Below are positions 44,761-59,700 of a stretch of DNA of 64,000 nucleotides, one piece after another; position 1 is the stretch's first letter, and each line of letters starts with the position of its first letter. Below the pieces are notes generated by a model. The model did not search any database and was not told the DNA's origin. It saw only the letters and a program-made list of their open reading frames with translations. Both the position numbers and the translations under genes were made by a program. The DNA comes from Lumbricus terrestris. Its lineage: Eukaryota > Annelida > Clitellata > Crassiclitellata > Lumbricidae. Location of the stretch: the NCBI GenBank assembly GCA_949752735.1, contig OX457038.1, forward strand, positions 19,404,512-19,468,511, given 5' to 3'.

Positions 44761-47700
44761 CTAGCTGATGTCCATCAGCGACGTTTCACTGGTGGTCATC
44801 GTCGTGTCTCTCTGGATGCTTTCAAACATTCCAGTCAGCTCTGGATTAACCTTGATCTGCGATATAAAGTCATTCATCAGTGGGCTCTTGTCTACAATTA
44901 CAAAAGCAATTTCAGTGATTACACAAAGATCAACACACACAACTAGATCAAGACAGGAGTTAATATTTGATATGTGAAGTAAAGGGCAATTGAGTCCATT
45001 CTGAGTAGGTAATCAATTTAATAAAATCGGAATAAAATTTAAATTAGTGTGTTTGACCTACAAAGCATTCAGCACATGTACACCTCCTAGTACTGTCAGT
45101 CATCACTAGCTCCTTACATTCCTCCCTGTCACCCACATTCATCAAGAACAGGCCTTCTTTCACCTGAGCCACAATACAGAACAGTTATGGGCTCACTTGC
45201 ATTCCATTCCATGGTTCTACCCCAAGGAATGAAGTTGACTGCCACAACCTCTTTGCAGCTCACATTCACTTTCTCTGGCAAAAAAAGTCAAAACTCACTA
45301 TTTCTCCACAAGTGGTTTTCAAATACTTGGATATAAAACCGTATCTTTTCTTGGCAGCACCTCAGCTTTACATACCACTGTGACTGTGCATGCATTACAA
45401 ATTTAAATAATTAATTATAATAATAACTTAAGAGATTTATGGTATAAATCAGTGTATTAGATATAAGAAAGAGCCAAGGGGTTGACAACAATTTAACAGA
45501 CCTTTTCTATCGGAAACAAAATCAACATGATGTATAGTCATCTTGATACAAATTTAGTAGTCACGCCAGGAAAAGAAATGTCATTATACTCTGCAGTTAA
45601 ACACTGTAACAACCTGCTTACACAGAGGAACAAAAGAAATTAAAAAGTAACGAAACGTCAATGTACCTGCATCTGGAATCTGGAGAAGGGCAGCAACAGC
45701 CCTCATCGCCGATCTTTTCAGTTCATCCTGCTTTTCAAACTCCTGCTTCACTGAATTCGCCTTCACCTTTGTTGTGCAAGTCACTCTCAGAGGTTCCACA
45801 ATCTGGTCCAAGTCTGGGTCAGTCAAACACACAATCAGCGAAATAAGGTTCTGTTTTGATAACAAGCTCAAACTGCAAGAGCTTAAACTGTAAGGCCTAA
45901 AGCAGAGGAAATGTCAAACAAACTTTTTCCGAGGCAACGGCCTCTGTTGTCATAAGCCCTCATCAAATCTGGATCCATTCATCCAGAGGACTCAAAGAAA
46001 ACCATTTTTTTCCCTTAGAACTTCATTATAACTCCTGCAAACTCTCTGTTTGATGTAAATCACACAGGTCTTCTTATAATGCCTCTCAGACAAAAACTGC
46101 CTTTCAGCGGTCCCTACAGGATGCTTCAGAAAGATACAAGTTCATACAAACAAACCATGACCAGAAGAGGTTTTAAAGCTGAGATAGAACATGCCAGAAG
46201 CAATGAAAGTGGGCATCAAACTGTCAGGCACTTCAACACGCCATATTACGTTCCTGGATCTTAATGAAGGCCAAGGCATGAAATAAATGAATAGAGAGCA
46301 TAACTTACGCTGAAGGACAGCGCTGGGACAGAGGTCAGCCAGCCTGACCAGCATCAGATACGTCAGCATCTTGATGTCATAGTGGTCGTTCAGTCCATCT
46401 TCAACATGCTTCAGGAATTCAAAGATGTCCAGTCGGTCGAGTGATGAGTCCAGCAATGTGTACATGCATTCAAATGCTGCCTGAAAAGACAAATGAATGT
46501 TCTCAAATAAAGACAGGTCCTAAGATACAAATGATCCTGTCAGGTACTTCAACACGCCATATTACGTTCCTGGATAACAAAACAACTAAATAAAAAACAA
46601 AAACCTACCAACACGAACACTGAAGCAAGGTGGACAAAAATAATCTGATTCCATGCGATAAAGTTCACTTTTACACAGCAATTCTTAGACGCAAGCTCTA
46701 CCTGAGTCTGCTGATGCAATACTCCAGAATACGCCAAAAATATTTTGTCTAAATAACTGACAAACTACGATGACAAATTCTAATCTATACCACAAGTACA
46801 AGTCCGAAAGTGTGTCTGCTTGTTTGCTTGTCCGTCACTCTAAATGCTCGCGAATCAAACGCTTAGGTAGTGATATGAAAATATCACCAAACATTCTCAT
46901 GCTAATTTCTAGCTCAGTACAATTATTTTCAGCAAGGCTGTGTCTCACGTACCTCTGTGCACATATTTATTTATTTCAAGTATTTATATAGCGCCTCTTC
47001 AAGAAACCTATTCAGAGGCGCTCTCTGCGTTAACTAGCCGAAATGATGTTAAGTGTCATAACAACAAGATATATGTCTCAGGCCTGCATGGTTAAGTACA
47101 CAGTGACCTTGAAATGGTGTGGCACCTATTTTAAAAGCACACATGGTGGTGAAGGACCTCACCCAATCACTTTCATGCAAGTGAACCTCACACAAATTGT
47201 GTTGAATGAGGCTATGACACAAAGGCTATGCACCTGTATAAACTAAGGTAAGAATCGAGACTGACCTTCCTGATGTCCAGACCATCGTCCACTGTGTGCT
47301 TGAAAGGACCCATCTCCACCTCTCGAATCAGCTCTTTCTGAAAAGTCACGTCACTCACAACATTCATTCATTTATTCATTCAAACGACCTATTGAGTGAC
47401 CCTCCAAAAAACATACCTCAGAGGCACTACCAGTTCAACTCTGACAATAAAAAACAGTCATCAGATGAACGAACAATGACACAATTCAACAAAGTAGCAT
47501 CATTTTGACAGAAAAATCAAACAAAACATTACCAGAATTTCAAACATATTAAGCAATCTCAATGCTGGCATCAGTAATAACACCATTGTTTATCTTATTA
47601 ATGTCTAAACTAACTTTATAGACAACACAAAAATAACTCACAAAGAAGCCCCATCAAAGCAGAGTTTGGACGTGCGTCAGGTCTAGCCAAAATGATGCTT

Positions 47701-50700
47701 GGCTCTACGCATCACGAATTTTTTAAAATAATCATCAACTGTCTGGAATTTATGTAGGTAAGTATAAAATCATTTTAAGTTATAACAGACAAATTATACT
47801 TTGACTCTACATAAACATCAGTAAATCACAAACCGACGATGCTCTAAGCAAAATTAGAACACTCTCGTGGCCAAGACTCTGCACACTTACTCGCACTTTA
47901 GTCTCGCGGTATAGATGAGGCAGAACTGACTGAAGCAAGTCACGGATGAGCGATGGCTTGTTGTGAGCTGCCGAGTTAAAAGCAACGAGCGCAACACGGC
48001 GAACATTGAGGTCTTCATCGTGCAGGGCCTCTAGGAAACTGCCCATGTTCTGGCGCAGAAGGGGATCAATTGCCTGCGGCTGAAAGAAATATGCAAGCCA
48101 ATCAAGTCCAAATCTTAAGTATCCAGTTTTGCTAGATTACCAAATTTAAGTCCCATCAACTCACAGAATCTTGTAATGCTTTGTTTAGCCCATGCACATC
48201 AAACCTTATGTTAATGGGAGGGCATTGCAATATTTCCCCCCCAAGGTGCCGAAAGCTCTTGTGCAAAATGAGGCAGAGTATGGAAGACAAATTTAAATAA
48301 AACTAAATCTCTGAAATGGCACATTTTCAGCGTACAAACAGTCAAGTTGGTAAATATCAGGTTGATAAAAATCTTAACTTTGATCTTCATTACCACTCAT
48401 GAATATAACATAAAACTCACTCTTCTTCGGGTCTACGGTCAATGTATTCTAGTTTTTAGGTATTGTACATAAAGAGCTCAAAATTTATTTAATCTGATGC
48501 CTGGAACAAGTCCATGTCAAACAAACTTTGCAATAACAATGTTGCAATAAAAAGTCAGTGCTCTGTGTCACGCATGACACAGAATCAGTTGTGAAAACTA
48601 GACCCAGTTAAACTTCCTCCTGAAAGATCAGACTACAATAACGTGATCAGTGATTGTCTCACCTGGTCAGAAATGGTGAATTTGATGGCTGAGATGACAG
48701 TACTCCTGGTCATTGATGAGTGCCGTCCCAGATAGCTCTTCAGCTTTGGCAGCAATTCAACTGGGTTGATCAGAGTCAGCTTTCCAAGGCATTCGGCTAC
48801 AACATTGCGTGTTCCTTCCTCTGGACATTCACAATTCTTTATCAGCAATTCCCTGTGTATACATGTACACACAACAGTTTCTCCAAGTTCCTTGCAAGCA
48901 GTATGATTTTAGATGCAGCATCAATTTCTCATCTTGTTCTTATTCAATTCCAAAGTTGCCATTATTGTTGTCGTTTTAGTTGCCCCTTAAAAATGAATTT
49001 TATTCTTGTTCCAGTTCAACTTGCACTTTAGAAATAATTCCAGTTCCAGAAAATATCTATCCATAGTTCCAACTTCCACTAACAGTTCTCACAGACATGT
49101 CTAACTTGAACGATAAATGTCTAGCTTATCTGTCTAGAACAATCCAACATCTTAGCTTCACCAAGGACAGTCCAAAACACACTTTCAGCATGCTGTAAGT
49201 AGCACCATCGGCAGACAGACACACTTCAGCACTTTTTATATTTTTAATAGGCTCTATATAAATATCTAGTTACATACATGTAACATACAATAACATGTAC
49301 ATAATATATGCCTACAATGCAGACCTTAAAAATCCAGCGTGCTTTAAATTTTAGTATAATTCTTGAAGTGAACAAACAAATCAACTCTGGCGTGGCTTGC
49401 ATAACTTGCAAGATAAACTGACTAATTACATAATCCACAAATGACACCATAAAAACAATGTTACACAATCACGTAGTTGAATCAGTTTATAAAATTGCCT
49501 CTTTAAAATTTCATTTTGTCGTTTATCATCACTGACACTAATAAAAATACTCAATGATTTCATGCCACAGTTTATTAAGGTCATTGCCAATATAGAAAAA
49601 TTTTATCAACAAATTAATAGAAGTCGAAACATTTTATCAGCACTTCATCATCATCATCAGTTGAAATAGATTACCCACATCAATACAATTAGAAACAAAT
49701 GTTTACCAGATTGATTGCATGTTAGGCCTCAGAACTTCAACTGCATTGCTGTTGACTGACTGGCAGCTGATGATCTGAAAATCAAATATATATATATATA
49801 TAAAAATCTAAAAAATCAAATATATATATAAATGAATTGATTAATTGATTTCAAGCACAAACTGTAACACACATGAGAAATGAACAGGCATCAGAGGCTG
49901 AGGAGTGCCACACCAGTGAATGGAGCTAAATGAATTAGAAACTATCATAAAAGTGTGTTTACTGTATTATTTAAAAGACATTAGTTTATGTAAAAATTTA
50001 TTATACATTTTTATCGAAACAGATTTTACAAGTGTACATTGAAAAGATCCTAGACAAAAATCTGACAGCCACACAACTTTAAAATATCAAAATGTCTAAA
50101 GGAAATTATGAATTAAATATCAACGATAAATTAATTAACATAATGGCATAAATCACAAGGCCAGTTCTCCATAAAGACTGCTACAATTACTCATGAAAAA
50201 ACTTCAGAAAGCCACAAAACAAGATGAGACAGGCAAAACAGGCAAAATCTGAAAGCAGGACTGCCCTAAGCCTTTGTAATTGCAAAAAATATGGCTGTCC
50301 GGAAACCAGAAAGGTCATTATTTTCTTTTGTACCTCTTTGAGAGAATGCAGCAACAGGTATTGTCTCTTTGGCTGGCGGTCAATCTCCTGAAGAACAAAT
50401 GGCAGAAGTTTGGGAAGATTTCCAACACTGACGTTTCCTGAAACATAATAATTTCAACATTTCTATATAGCAAATAACCAATTTGAAATAAAAAATATTA
50501 CTTGTGCTGACAGAGATGTCTACATAACAAATGGTGATAAAGTTCCCAGCACATTTTGGCTAATATTAGCAGAGAACAATGCAAACAGATATACAAAGAA
50601 CAGAACAATGGATTAATAGCAAATCAAGGGACAAAGACTAATTAATACAAACTCTAGTCTTTAACCAAGAAGACAAACTTTCACTGAATTTAAGTGCATC

Positions 50701-53700
50701 CTTAAATGGAGAGGGGAATTATTTCTGCATAACAACACATGTATATTTTCAATTTGACCTAATCTAATTCAAACACTCTTTAACACAAACAAAACACTTC
50801 GAATAGCACTGAAACTGAAAAAAGCGACATTAATGTATCACATTCGTAATATGCAATAATCATCATTAATTCAGAACTAAAAAGACTTCCTGAAAATTTA
50901 ACTAAAAGGCAATGACGTGATGTCCCAGGAAAGTGAAACTGAACTTACCAAGAGCATAGGAGGCGGCAGATTTGACTTCTTCGTTGGGAGATGAGAATGA
51001 GTCCAGGATGACTCCTTGAAGTTCTGGAGTCTCACTCAGGTCTCTGATGCAGAGAAAAAAAATGTCATTATGGATGTCACGGATTAATGCAGTGAGTTAA
51101 TCATCTATACTGGACATATCTTTTTTACATCAACCTTGGTGTTTATTTACACTCCTCAAGCGCAGATGAATCATTGCTCCAAACAAGAACAAGCGAAAAA
51201 GTGATGCTATACTACGGATATTTAAAAGGTTCTTTGCAAATAGGGCACTTATATAGGCAGCTGAACAGTTATACAGATTAGTAAGATAGGCTGATTGATA
51301 GTAACAAGGAAGTAATCACTGAAAAGAGTGTGACATGGACAAAATTCCTTTACCACAGCAATAGCTTGAACCACTCAGTTCTGGAGTGCCAATATGAGTC
51401 CTGTTTGACCTTGTTTCCGCCTACAAAATAGCCTTTTCCCAAAGTACCAGTCTACCAATTTCCCACCATAGAATTTATAAAACTAAGCTGTGAGTCCATT
51501 TAAATTCAACCAAAAGATGAACAGTAAACAGAGACGTGCAGCAAGATATGCTTACATGTGTTTTCCAATTTCTCCAAGTGTGAGCAGGCAGAGAAGCCGA
51601 ATATTGTCAGTGGCTGATGGAGTCTGCATTGAAAAAACCACGTGGAACTCAAGTGTTACAAGTAGTACCTAACCAATAGCTTTCAAAGCATTAAGTTATC
51701 AAGTTAATGACGAGTTGCATTGGATTTCCCAGTAGATTCCAGTACTCTCTTAATATTGGTCATTGTTGATGCTTACAAACTGCATATTTTGAAAGTTTAA
51801 GGAAATTTGAAGTGTGCATGCTCTCCTATCACCAATTATCCGGTAGCTACTTCAAGAGTCTTCATACACTAAAGACTTTAAAAAGTGCACATATACATTA
51901 AGACACGTAATAAGTTCACTTCTAAGCACACCACAAAAGCACTACACAGATGGCTAACTGATTTAAACATATGCGTTCTAGAACTGTAATGTTTGCCGCA
52001 CAGAACTAAATGCAACAGAAAATAAATGTAAATGAAGATTCTTTAACATTTGCTTTTGACAATTTTAGAACCCAACTATAATACCAAAAAATTACACATG
52101 ACATCAAAAGGTGAAATGAACTCACCTTAATGTCAGAAATGAATTGTACAACAACAGCATTACACTGCTTTGGGCAACTGATAGCCAGTGCTGCAATGCA
52201 CTTGGCAAACGAATGAAAAGCCTGCAAATTCAAACACAAACAATCAAATCAAGACAATAAACAAATCATTATACCATTATAAACACTGGTCAACAGAAGC
52301 AATATTTCTGACTAAAACCAATTGCTTAGTTCAATAATACAACAGCACTTACAACAATAACCTCTTTTGGTAACCACTTTAGTTCTTTATAACTGAAAGT
52401 CCTTGCAAAATTGTTAAAATTAAAATAACAGACGTCTTATTTCTTAAGCTAAGTGATTTAAAACTTATAGCCTTAAAAGATGTATAAAATTTCAAAAACT
52501 ACTACTAAATTAGTACTTTAGAACCAAATAAAATTAATATTGTCAATTAATCAAATCAAATATAGAATCAGAAAAAAGCAGGCCGTATATTTGAAATAAT
52601 CATAATAATGTCAATTGGTCAAGAATACTTCAACTTGCATTTTCCAAAATGTTAACAATAAAGTTTATTTTTTGGGGATAAATTAATAATCTAAAGTTTA
52701 ATGAATTTGGCTTGGATATTTCATACCTGTTCACTTTTCTTTTACCGATGTAATTAAAGAGGTAATACTCGAGGTCCCAAAACAGATGCATCAGAGGCAT
52801 ATATGACCATTGCCCAATCCAGTACACTTCATATGGTATGGCTACACCAAAGACTCATAGAAAACATACTGTCAATGACTCAAGGAAGAAGCTCAATGTT
52901 CAGCAAGGTGAGTGGCAACATGTGACATATGCACAGGTCTGCCTAAAGAGGCACAGAGTACCAGAAGATGAATAGCTTGTCAGACATTGAAGACTAGTTT
53001 TACAAGACAATAACATGTGCTAAATATAAATGCCCTCAAAAGGAAAACGGTAACTAACCTGTTTGTGCATATGGATTGACTGATCTGGGCGATAGACTGG
53101 CTTAACAAGCATCTAGAAGAAAAATAAAAAATAATTTGCATTACGTTCATCTTCTATACTTCTTCTCTCAGACTAAACTCAAGCAATATATACCAGATTC
53201 CATTTCATACATCATGTTCACCAATGCTAGTCATTGTCTCACACCTTTAATCGACAAAAGCATCCATTTCTCCTGTGCACAGTTAGCTTGATGGTTTTTT
53301 AGCTACAACCGAGCACACCTTTAGCATTTCTTCAAATAAATTACTGGTTTGTCCTGAATTTTGTATTTCTGGCCTGTGCCATGGATATCTGTCCTCAAAG
53401 TATGTGTATGTAGATCGATTCAGTGTGGACTCTCAGAATTCACTTGATCCAGTCTAAATAAAACTAACAATAAAATTCATAAGAGAAAGAGTAAACACTC
53501 TTAATCAGTCAACTTGAATGCCTTGTGTGGACAGTCAGACCAAGAAGAGGTATGCCTGCCATCTGAGATCAGGAAATCATAGGCATGGCAAGATGGTGGT
53601 GCAAATCACGATCAGTGGTGTTAATGATTTGCTATTGACTGTTCATCAATCATTGATGAAAGGTGGACTAACACTTGGACAGCTCAATTTCACTGTTTCC

Positions 53701-56700
53701 AGCACTAGGTCCGAGTGAGGAGCGTGTATTTGATGATAACCTACCTGATAGAGCTCACGAAAGCCAACATCGCTATTGCCAGACGTGACAAGAGCTTGAA
53801 AGAAATCCATCATTGCCTGAAGTGCAGTACCTAGACAAAATAAACCAATGAATATCCATTGTATCATAACCAAGTACATTACACAGCACGTTAAAGAGCA
53901 CCACAGTTATGATCTGCATGAATCACTGTGTCAAATGCTTCGTAACACAGTGCACACGTTAAATTCTTCCGATTATGCCTGGACCAATGCATGTCCACCT
54001 TGCAACTACAAGCATTAAACGACATGCTGTAACTTCATTAACCACCAAGAAACTGCCAAGCAATAACCTGACAAATCAATATCTGAAAAATTATTCTGTG
54101 ATATCAATAGCTTATTGATAAGAGAATAACTTTTGAAGCTTGCAAAATTTCTTAATGTGCTACAGAACACCCAAGACGATAATTAACTGCCAAAAGGTGA
54201 CATGAAATGAGACCTTGAAGCAGAGGAGATCGGATCAGTACAAGAATCTGAGGTAATATGTCTTTGCTGACGCCTGCAACTGATGTCTGGCTAATCTGAC
54301 AGATTGAGCTCAGAAGTGCCAGTGAAAGCTGCAACAAATCAAGCAAAGCAAATCTATTTAAATATTTTATTTCAACACTCAAAAGCAGAATGATTTTTCC
54401 ATGTATCATGACTAATTGACTATGCACAACGTAGCTGAATATAAAATTCCATGACTTAAAGGAAGACACCTGTTCCCAGGCACAAAAGCTTTCACGTCTA
54501 TTTCCATGACTTTCCAGGCAATATGGTAACCCTGTTAACAGGATTCATTTTGGTCTAGTAGTTCAGACATGTTATCAAAGTTGCAATGGAAAAGTGTGGT
54601 AATTAAATTTAGCTTGAAAAATAATGCTGAATAAAAGTTTATGCAATTTCAACAATGCTTTGAAATTGTAAATGCTTCAAATGCTTAACAGCAGCCTGAC
54701 AACAAAAATAAGAAAATGCACATTCATCACACATGTCACTATGGTCTGCCACGTACTAGAAAATATTACCAGTAAAAAAGGATTGACATCTCTGTTCTGC
54801 ATGATAAGCAACCTTTACCCACAACATTCTGGTAATAAAATCCTTACAAAGACGGTGAGAGGCCACTCAGGAACTCAATGCGTCATTTAAACAAACAAAA
54901 CATACACCTGTTTAAAATAACGGATATAAAATGTAAAAAAAAAATGAAAAAATGAAAGAATACAAAATTAAATTATAAGTCTACCTGAGAAACATGCAAG
55001 TCATTTTCACTGATCAATGATGACAACTCTTTCATTATTTCATCAAACATGACAGTTGACATGCTCTGACCTGGAAAAGACAATGTTCAATGCTAGATTA
55101 AAAGTTATAATCATAACTTTTAGTACATTAATGGTTATGCCATACTCGAACAGTTCAGGTTATCAGTGAATGAACAGATAATTACAACAAATAACACAAG
55201 AAATTCTTATCTTAATGGCAATAAAGTCCTTTGTGTTGATAGTCCATTCTGCAATCTAATTACACAATCTATAAAAGCACTGATTGTTAATTGAGTTTTT
55301 AATTGCTAATAATATTAACTTTAACTATCACTGATACTTGCCTACATAACACCTTGAATTCGATTTTTTTTAAATAGCATAATACAAATCTCTTATTAGA
55401 ATAACAACTGACAGAACTCTTCCATAATTATGTCCAATCCAAGCATGAAAAGATTTCTCCCTGCAACACCCCCTTTGCGGCAGCATTTTTACTGTAGTGT
55501 ATGCATTCTCACTTGTATATTACAAAACATATTGAACACTTACCATAGTTTTTGACAAGCACGTCAAGACACTGGAGCGTGCTCAGCCTGAGTGCACGGT
55601 GGTTTTTGCGGAGGAAAGATGCTAGGACTGGCACACACTCGTTCAGGATCGGACTTAGATTAATCTGCAGCGGAGATCTACAAAAGAAAACAAACATCTT
55701 ACCGTAATAGTACTTTATCACAATCATAAATGTCCACACACATTGGGGCAAGAGGAGCACCTGCCCCTCTACAGCTAGAAAACTTTATGAAAAATACCAA
55801 AATTTTCTTATTTCCATTTCTAAAGCCATTACCATGATCATTGTGCTTTGCCCAAGCCTGAAAAATATCTACAGACACCCATGATCACAATAACATGAAC
55901 CTCATAACACCTGGAAGATGTTCACTTGAACAATTGTTTCAATTGAATGACATCACTAGGACTTGTGTCATGAAAAACAGACAGGATCATCAGTATACTG
56001 GAAAAATTATTAACACATTCTAGAAGAAGAGAATTTTAGGAGTCTCATATGAAAGTCACCATAACTATCATGCCATAAGGGTACCCATACAAGACCTTTG
56101 GGACTAAAGCAGTTTGCTCCCAGTTTAGATAAAAGCAACACTGTGTAGTGTGTATGTATATGTAATGAAAACAAATGATAACTAAAAGTAAAGTGGAAAT
56201 ATATTTAAACATAATATTCCCACTGAGGAAGATTTCACACATTCATTATAGCCTTAGCCAGGTTAAATAATACACTCCATAGACTGCTAAAAGTAGGGCA
56301 TGATTTATGCAAGTCTTAGTGCGTCTGGGTTATCATCCATTAGCTTGCCGGCACGTAGAGATAAACTGCCCGTTTGTAAAACACTGGAGCCAGCTCTTAA
56401 TGATATCAATGTCTAAGTATTTTACAAGCCAAATTGAAGGCCGAAATGACTGTTTTATGATTATACAATTTCCTTTTGTTTGCATTAGCACATAATGTTT
56501 GCAGACATTAACTTAAACATGAACAACCTGGACACTGTGGACAGTCTCGGAGTAGGTGCAGGCTGCTTGCTGCACTGAGGCAGAGATGTAAATATTAATG
56601 CCAAATTTGATGTTACTCAATACGTAATTATAATTTTGCAATATTCACTTATCTAACATCTAATTTACCTAATATTATCGTATTACAAACATGAAGAACG

Positions 56701-59700
56701 GTATATAAATAAAAACGAAATATTATTAAATGATTGTTTATTGTGATACTATATAAAGCATCACGAAACAGTCTCTTTAACATGCAAAATAATGCTCGGA
56801 ATTCAGCTTACCCAGCAATTAAAGTCACAGACTTCACAGCCGTCAGTCGAGTGATTTCGTTCTTCAGCCTCTCAAGGAAAATTGGCAGACAAGTGTTCAG
56901 TTCAGCGCCAAGAGCATCGCCAAGGTTACAGATGATCTGCGCCCTGAAGAAAAATTTCCATTCATAACATTAGGCAACATAAGGTGATATAAATAGTGCC
57001 ATCAACAACTGCGTCGGGAAATGCTATGACTTAAAATATTTCTGATTTTTATGTAAGATGTCTGAAAATGTCGACTGAGGTTCAATTTCGTAACTTATCA
57101 GACACTTTACACATGAACCAACAGTACTATGAAAAACAAAATACTGATCGATTGACTGAAAAAACGAGAGACAGTAAAAAAAAACTAGACATGTAAGGTG
57201 AAACTGACAACAAGACAACTATGTTTAAATAGTGTGGCCGTACACTCACAAGCAGATAAACATGGACAGCGCACACAAAGATAATTTTAAAGTAAAAGCC
57301 CTAAAAGAAACAGAGAGCAACAGGCACTCACATGCATGAAATGGCTCGCTCTTTAACTTCCTGATCAATGTCCGTGGCTTTCAGACGTCCAAGGGTGCTC
57401 TGGTATAAACTGCTGAGGTATGGCCGGAAATCTAAATCTACTTTCAGATCTGACAAACATAGAAACAAAAGAGTTACATATTTAAAAGTGCATTTCTGGT
57501 ATATAACTGTATAGTGCATACATGTCCCCTGCTATTAGAACTGATATCAAATTTAGTAGATTTACAGACATTTAACTCCATCAGTATGGGGCATTCCATG
57601 TCAAATCAACACACTTTAGGAAAAAAATGGACGTCATCGTCTCCAATTTTTTTAAAATTTGGTATGAAGATAAATCACTTTGAAAAACGTTCAAATCCAA
57701 AATTTTAGATTTTTGGGTTGACCGATGTCCGAGATATGGGTCAACGAAAATGACCAAAATGGGTCGATTTTCGCTGACCGGTCGTTGTTCAAACTGCTAT
57801 ATCTCAGCTTCTACTACACCTAGAGATACAATAAAAACACCAAATTGAAGGTATTAAATAGCTCTATCTGGGCAAATCACTCAGAAATGTTCATATTCAG
57901 CACACACAAAATTATGATCGATTGTAACATAGTGACACTGACCTTGGTCAGTTCGCCACTTCGGAATTTTCTCAAATTTTTCCCATGCAAAGTCATCATT
58001 GTTCTTAACAATTGGTGAAAATTTCAGCGTGGGCACTCTTGTAGTTTTTTTACAGTGATTTTTTAAAGGTTCAGACATGGTCGCGATTTACGACTATCGT
58101 ACATGTGTTTCGACGGCCAGAGGTTAGAACTACATTTTCCGTTGACCAAATCTTTTTAGAACTGTTTTGGAGAGCCTGGCTTGCTGCAGAAGTTTTCTTG
58201 CATGTCAGCAAATATGTTCTCCCAGTGAAATGTAGGTTGAACAGTTGTTAATATGTCGTGGCATGACATAACTAAGATATCTGTCGGATGTGGATATCGA
58301 TATGAATGAGCTGGTCCATTTGGGTGCAAAAAAAGATTTCCACCTCATTTGTGTCTGGAAACATTTGCAGGACACAGCCAAGCCACCAATGTCCATCATA
58401 CTTTGCAATAATGTAGCCCTTAATAGCTGCAAGTTTAATCATGGTCTTGTTGTATATCTCTAAACACTGTGAGACATGTTCAGTTCTTGGAGAATCTGGA
58501 CTGCTAGAGAAGTCTTTAACTTTAACTGACTCTCCTGATACTGGACGGATGCAGTGAAGCTGCAATTGTTCGTGCAGATTCAGACTCAGCTATATGGCTG
58601 TTCTAATGATAAAAGTGTGTATGTGTATTGAATAGGGTTGCCTCTAGTTCAAAATCCTCAGTAGTTGAATAGTGATTGCTTTGATCTCACTCTGTGCGAA
58701 GGTAAACAATTGATGTGGAGTTATGATTTGGTCATTATAATGGCCTCTGTAATAAATCCAACGTTCATTTTCACAACAGGAAACACTGAAATGGGAACTA
58801 AAACAAGATCTAATAATAAAAAAATAAATAATCATGTAAGTAAGCTTAACATTTGTTCAACCTGCTGCTTGAGAATTTAGTTTTCAGATGTAATTTCAAA
58901 CTTATTTTACAATTTTCTAAAAGGAGGGCAATCAATTTGAAGTAGTTTCTCACAGCTCTAGTTTTGATCAGATGATTTTGCTCACTGCCATATTGTATTA
59001 CTTTGTTGGTTCAGGAAATAGATAAACAAAATATAAAAAAAGTTCTATTAAATTGTAATTTATGTCATGGAAGCATGCAGAAAACAGGAAAGACTGAAAT
59101 TAAAAACTTAAACCAGATTTTATTTATAAACAAGTATAAAGATAGACAGGTAAGTAAGTCTAAATTATGTTCAGCATGTCAGAGCATCAATCACACCAAG
59201 ATTATTGTTGCTTACAGAGCTCTGTGATTTAAGTTACAATATTATTTATGGCATATTCACTGCCGTGAATCACGATCATGACCATTGACCGCCTTTAAAA
59301 ATCACTGTAAAAAAAACTATAAGAGTGCCCACGTTGAAATTTTCACCAATTGTTAAGAACAATGATGACTTTGCATGGGAAAAATTTGAGAAAATTCCGA
59401 AGTGGCGAACTGACCAAGGTCAGTGTCACTATGTTACAATCGCTCATAATTTTTTGTGTGCTGAATATCAGCATTTCTGAGTTATTTGCCCAGATAGATC
59501 TATTTAATACCTTCAATTTGGTGTTTTTATTGTATCTCTAGGTGTAGTAGAAGCTGAGATATAGCAGTTTGAACAATGACCGGTCAGCGAAAATCGACCC
59601 ATTTTGGTCATTTTCGTTGACCCATATCTCGGACATCGGTCAACCCAAAAATCTAAAATTTTGGGTTTGAACGTTTTTCATAGTGATTGATCACCCTACC

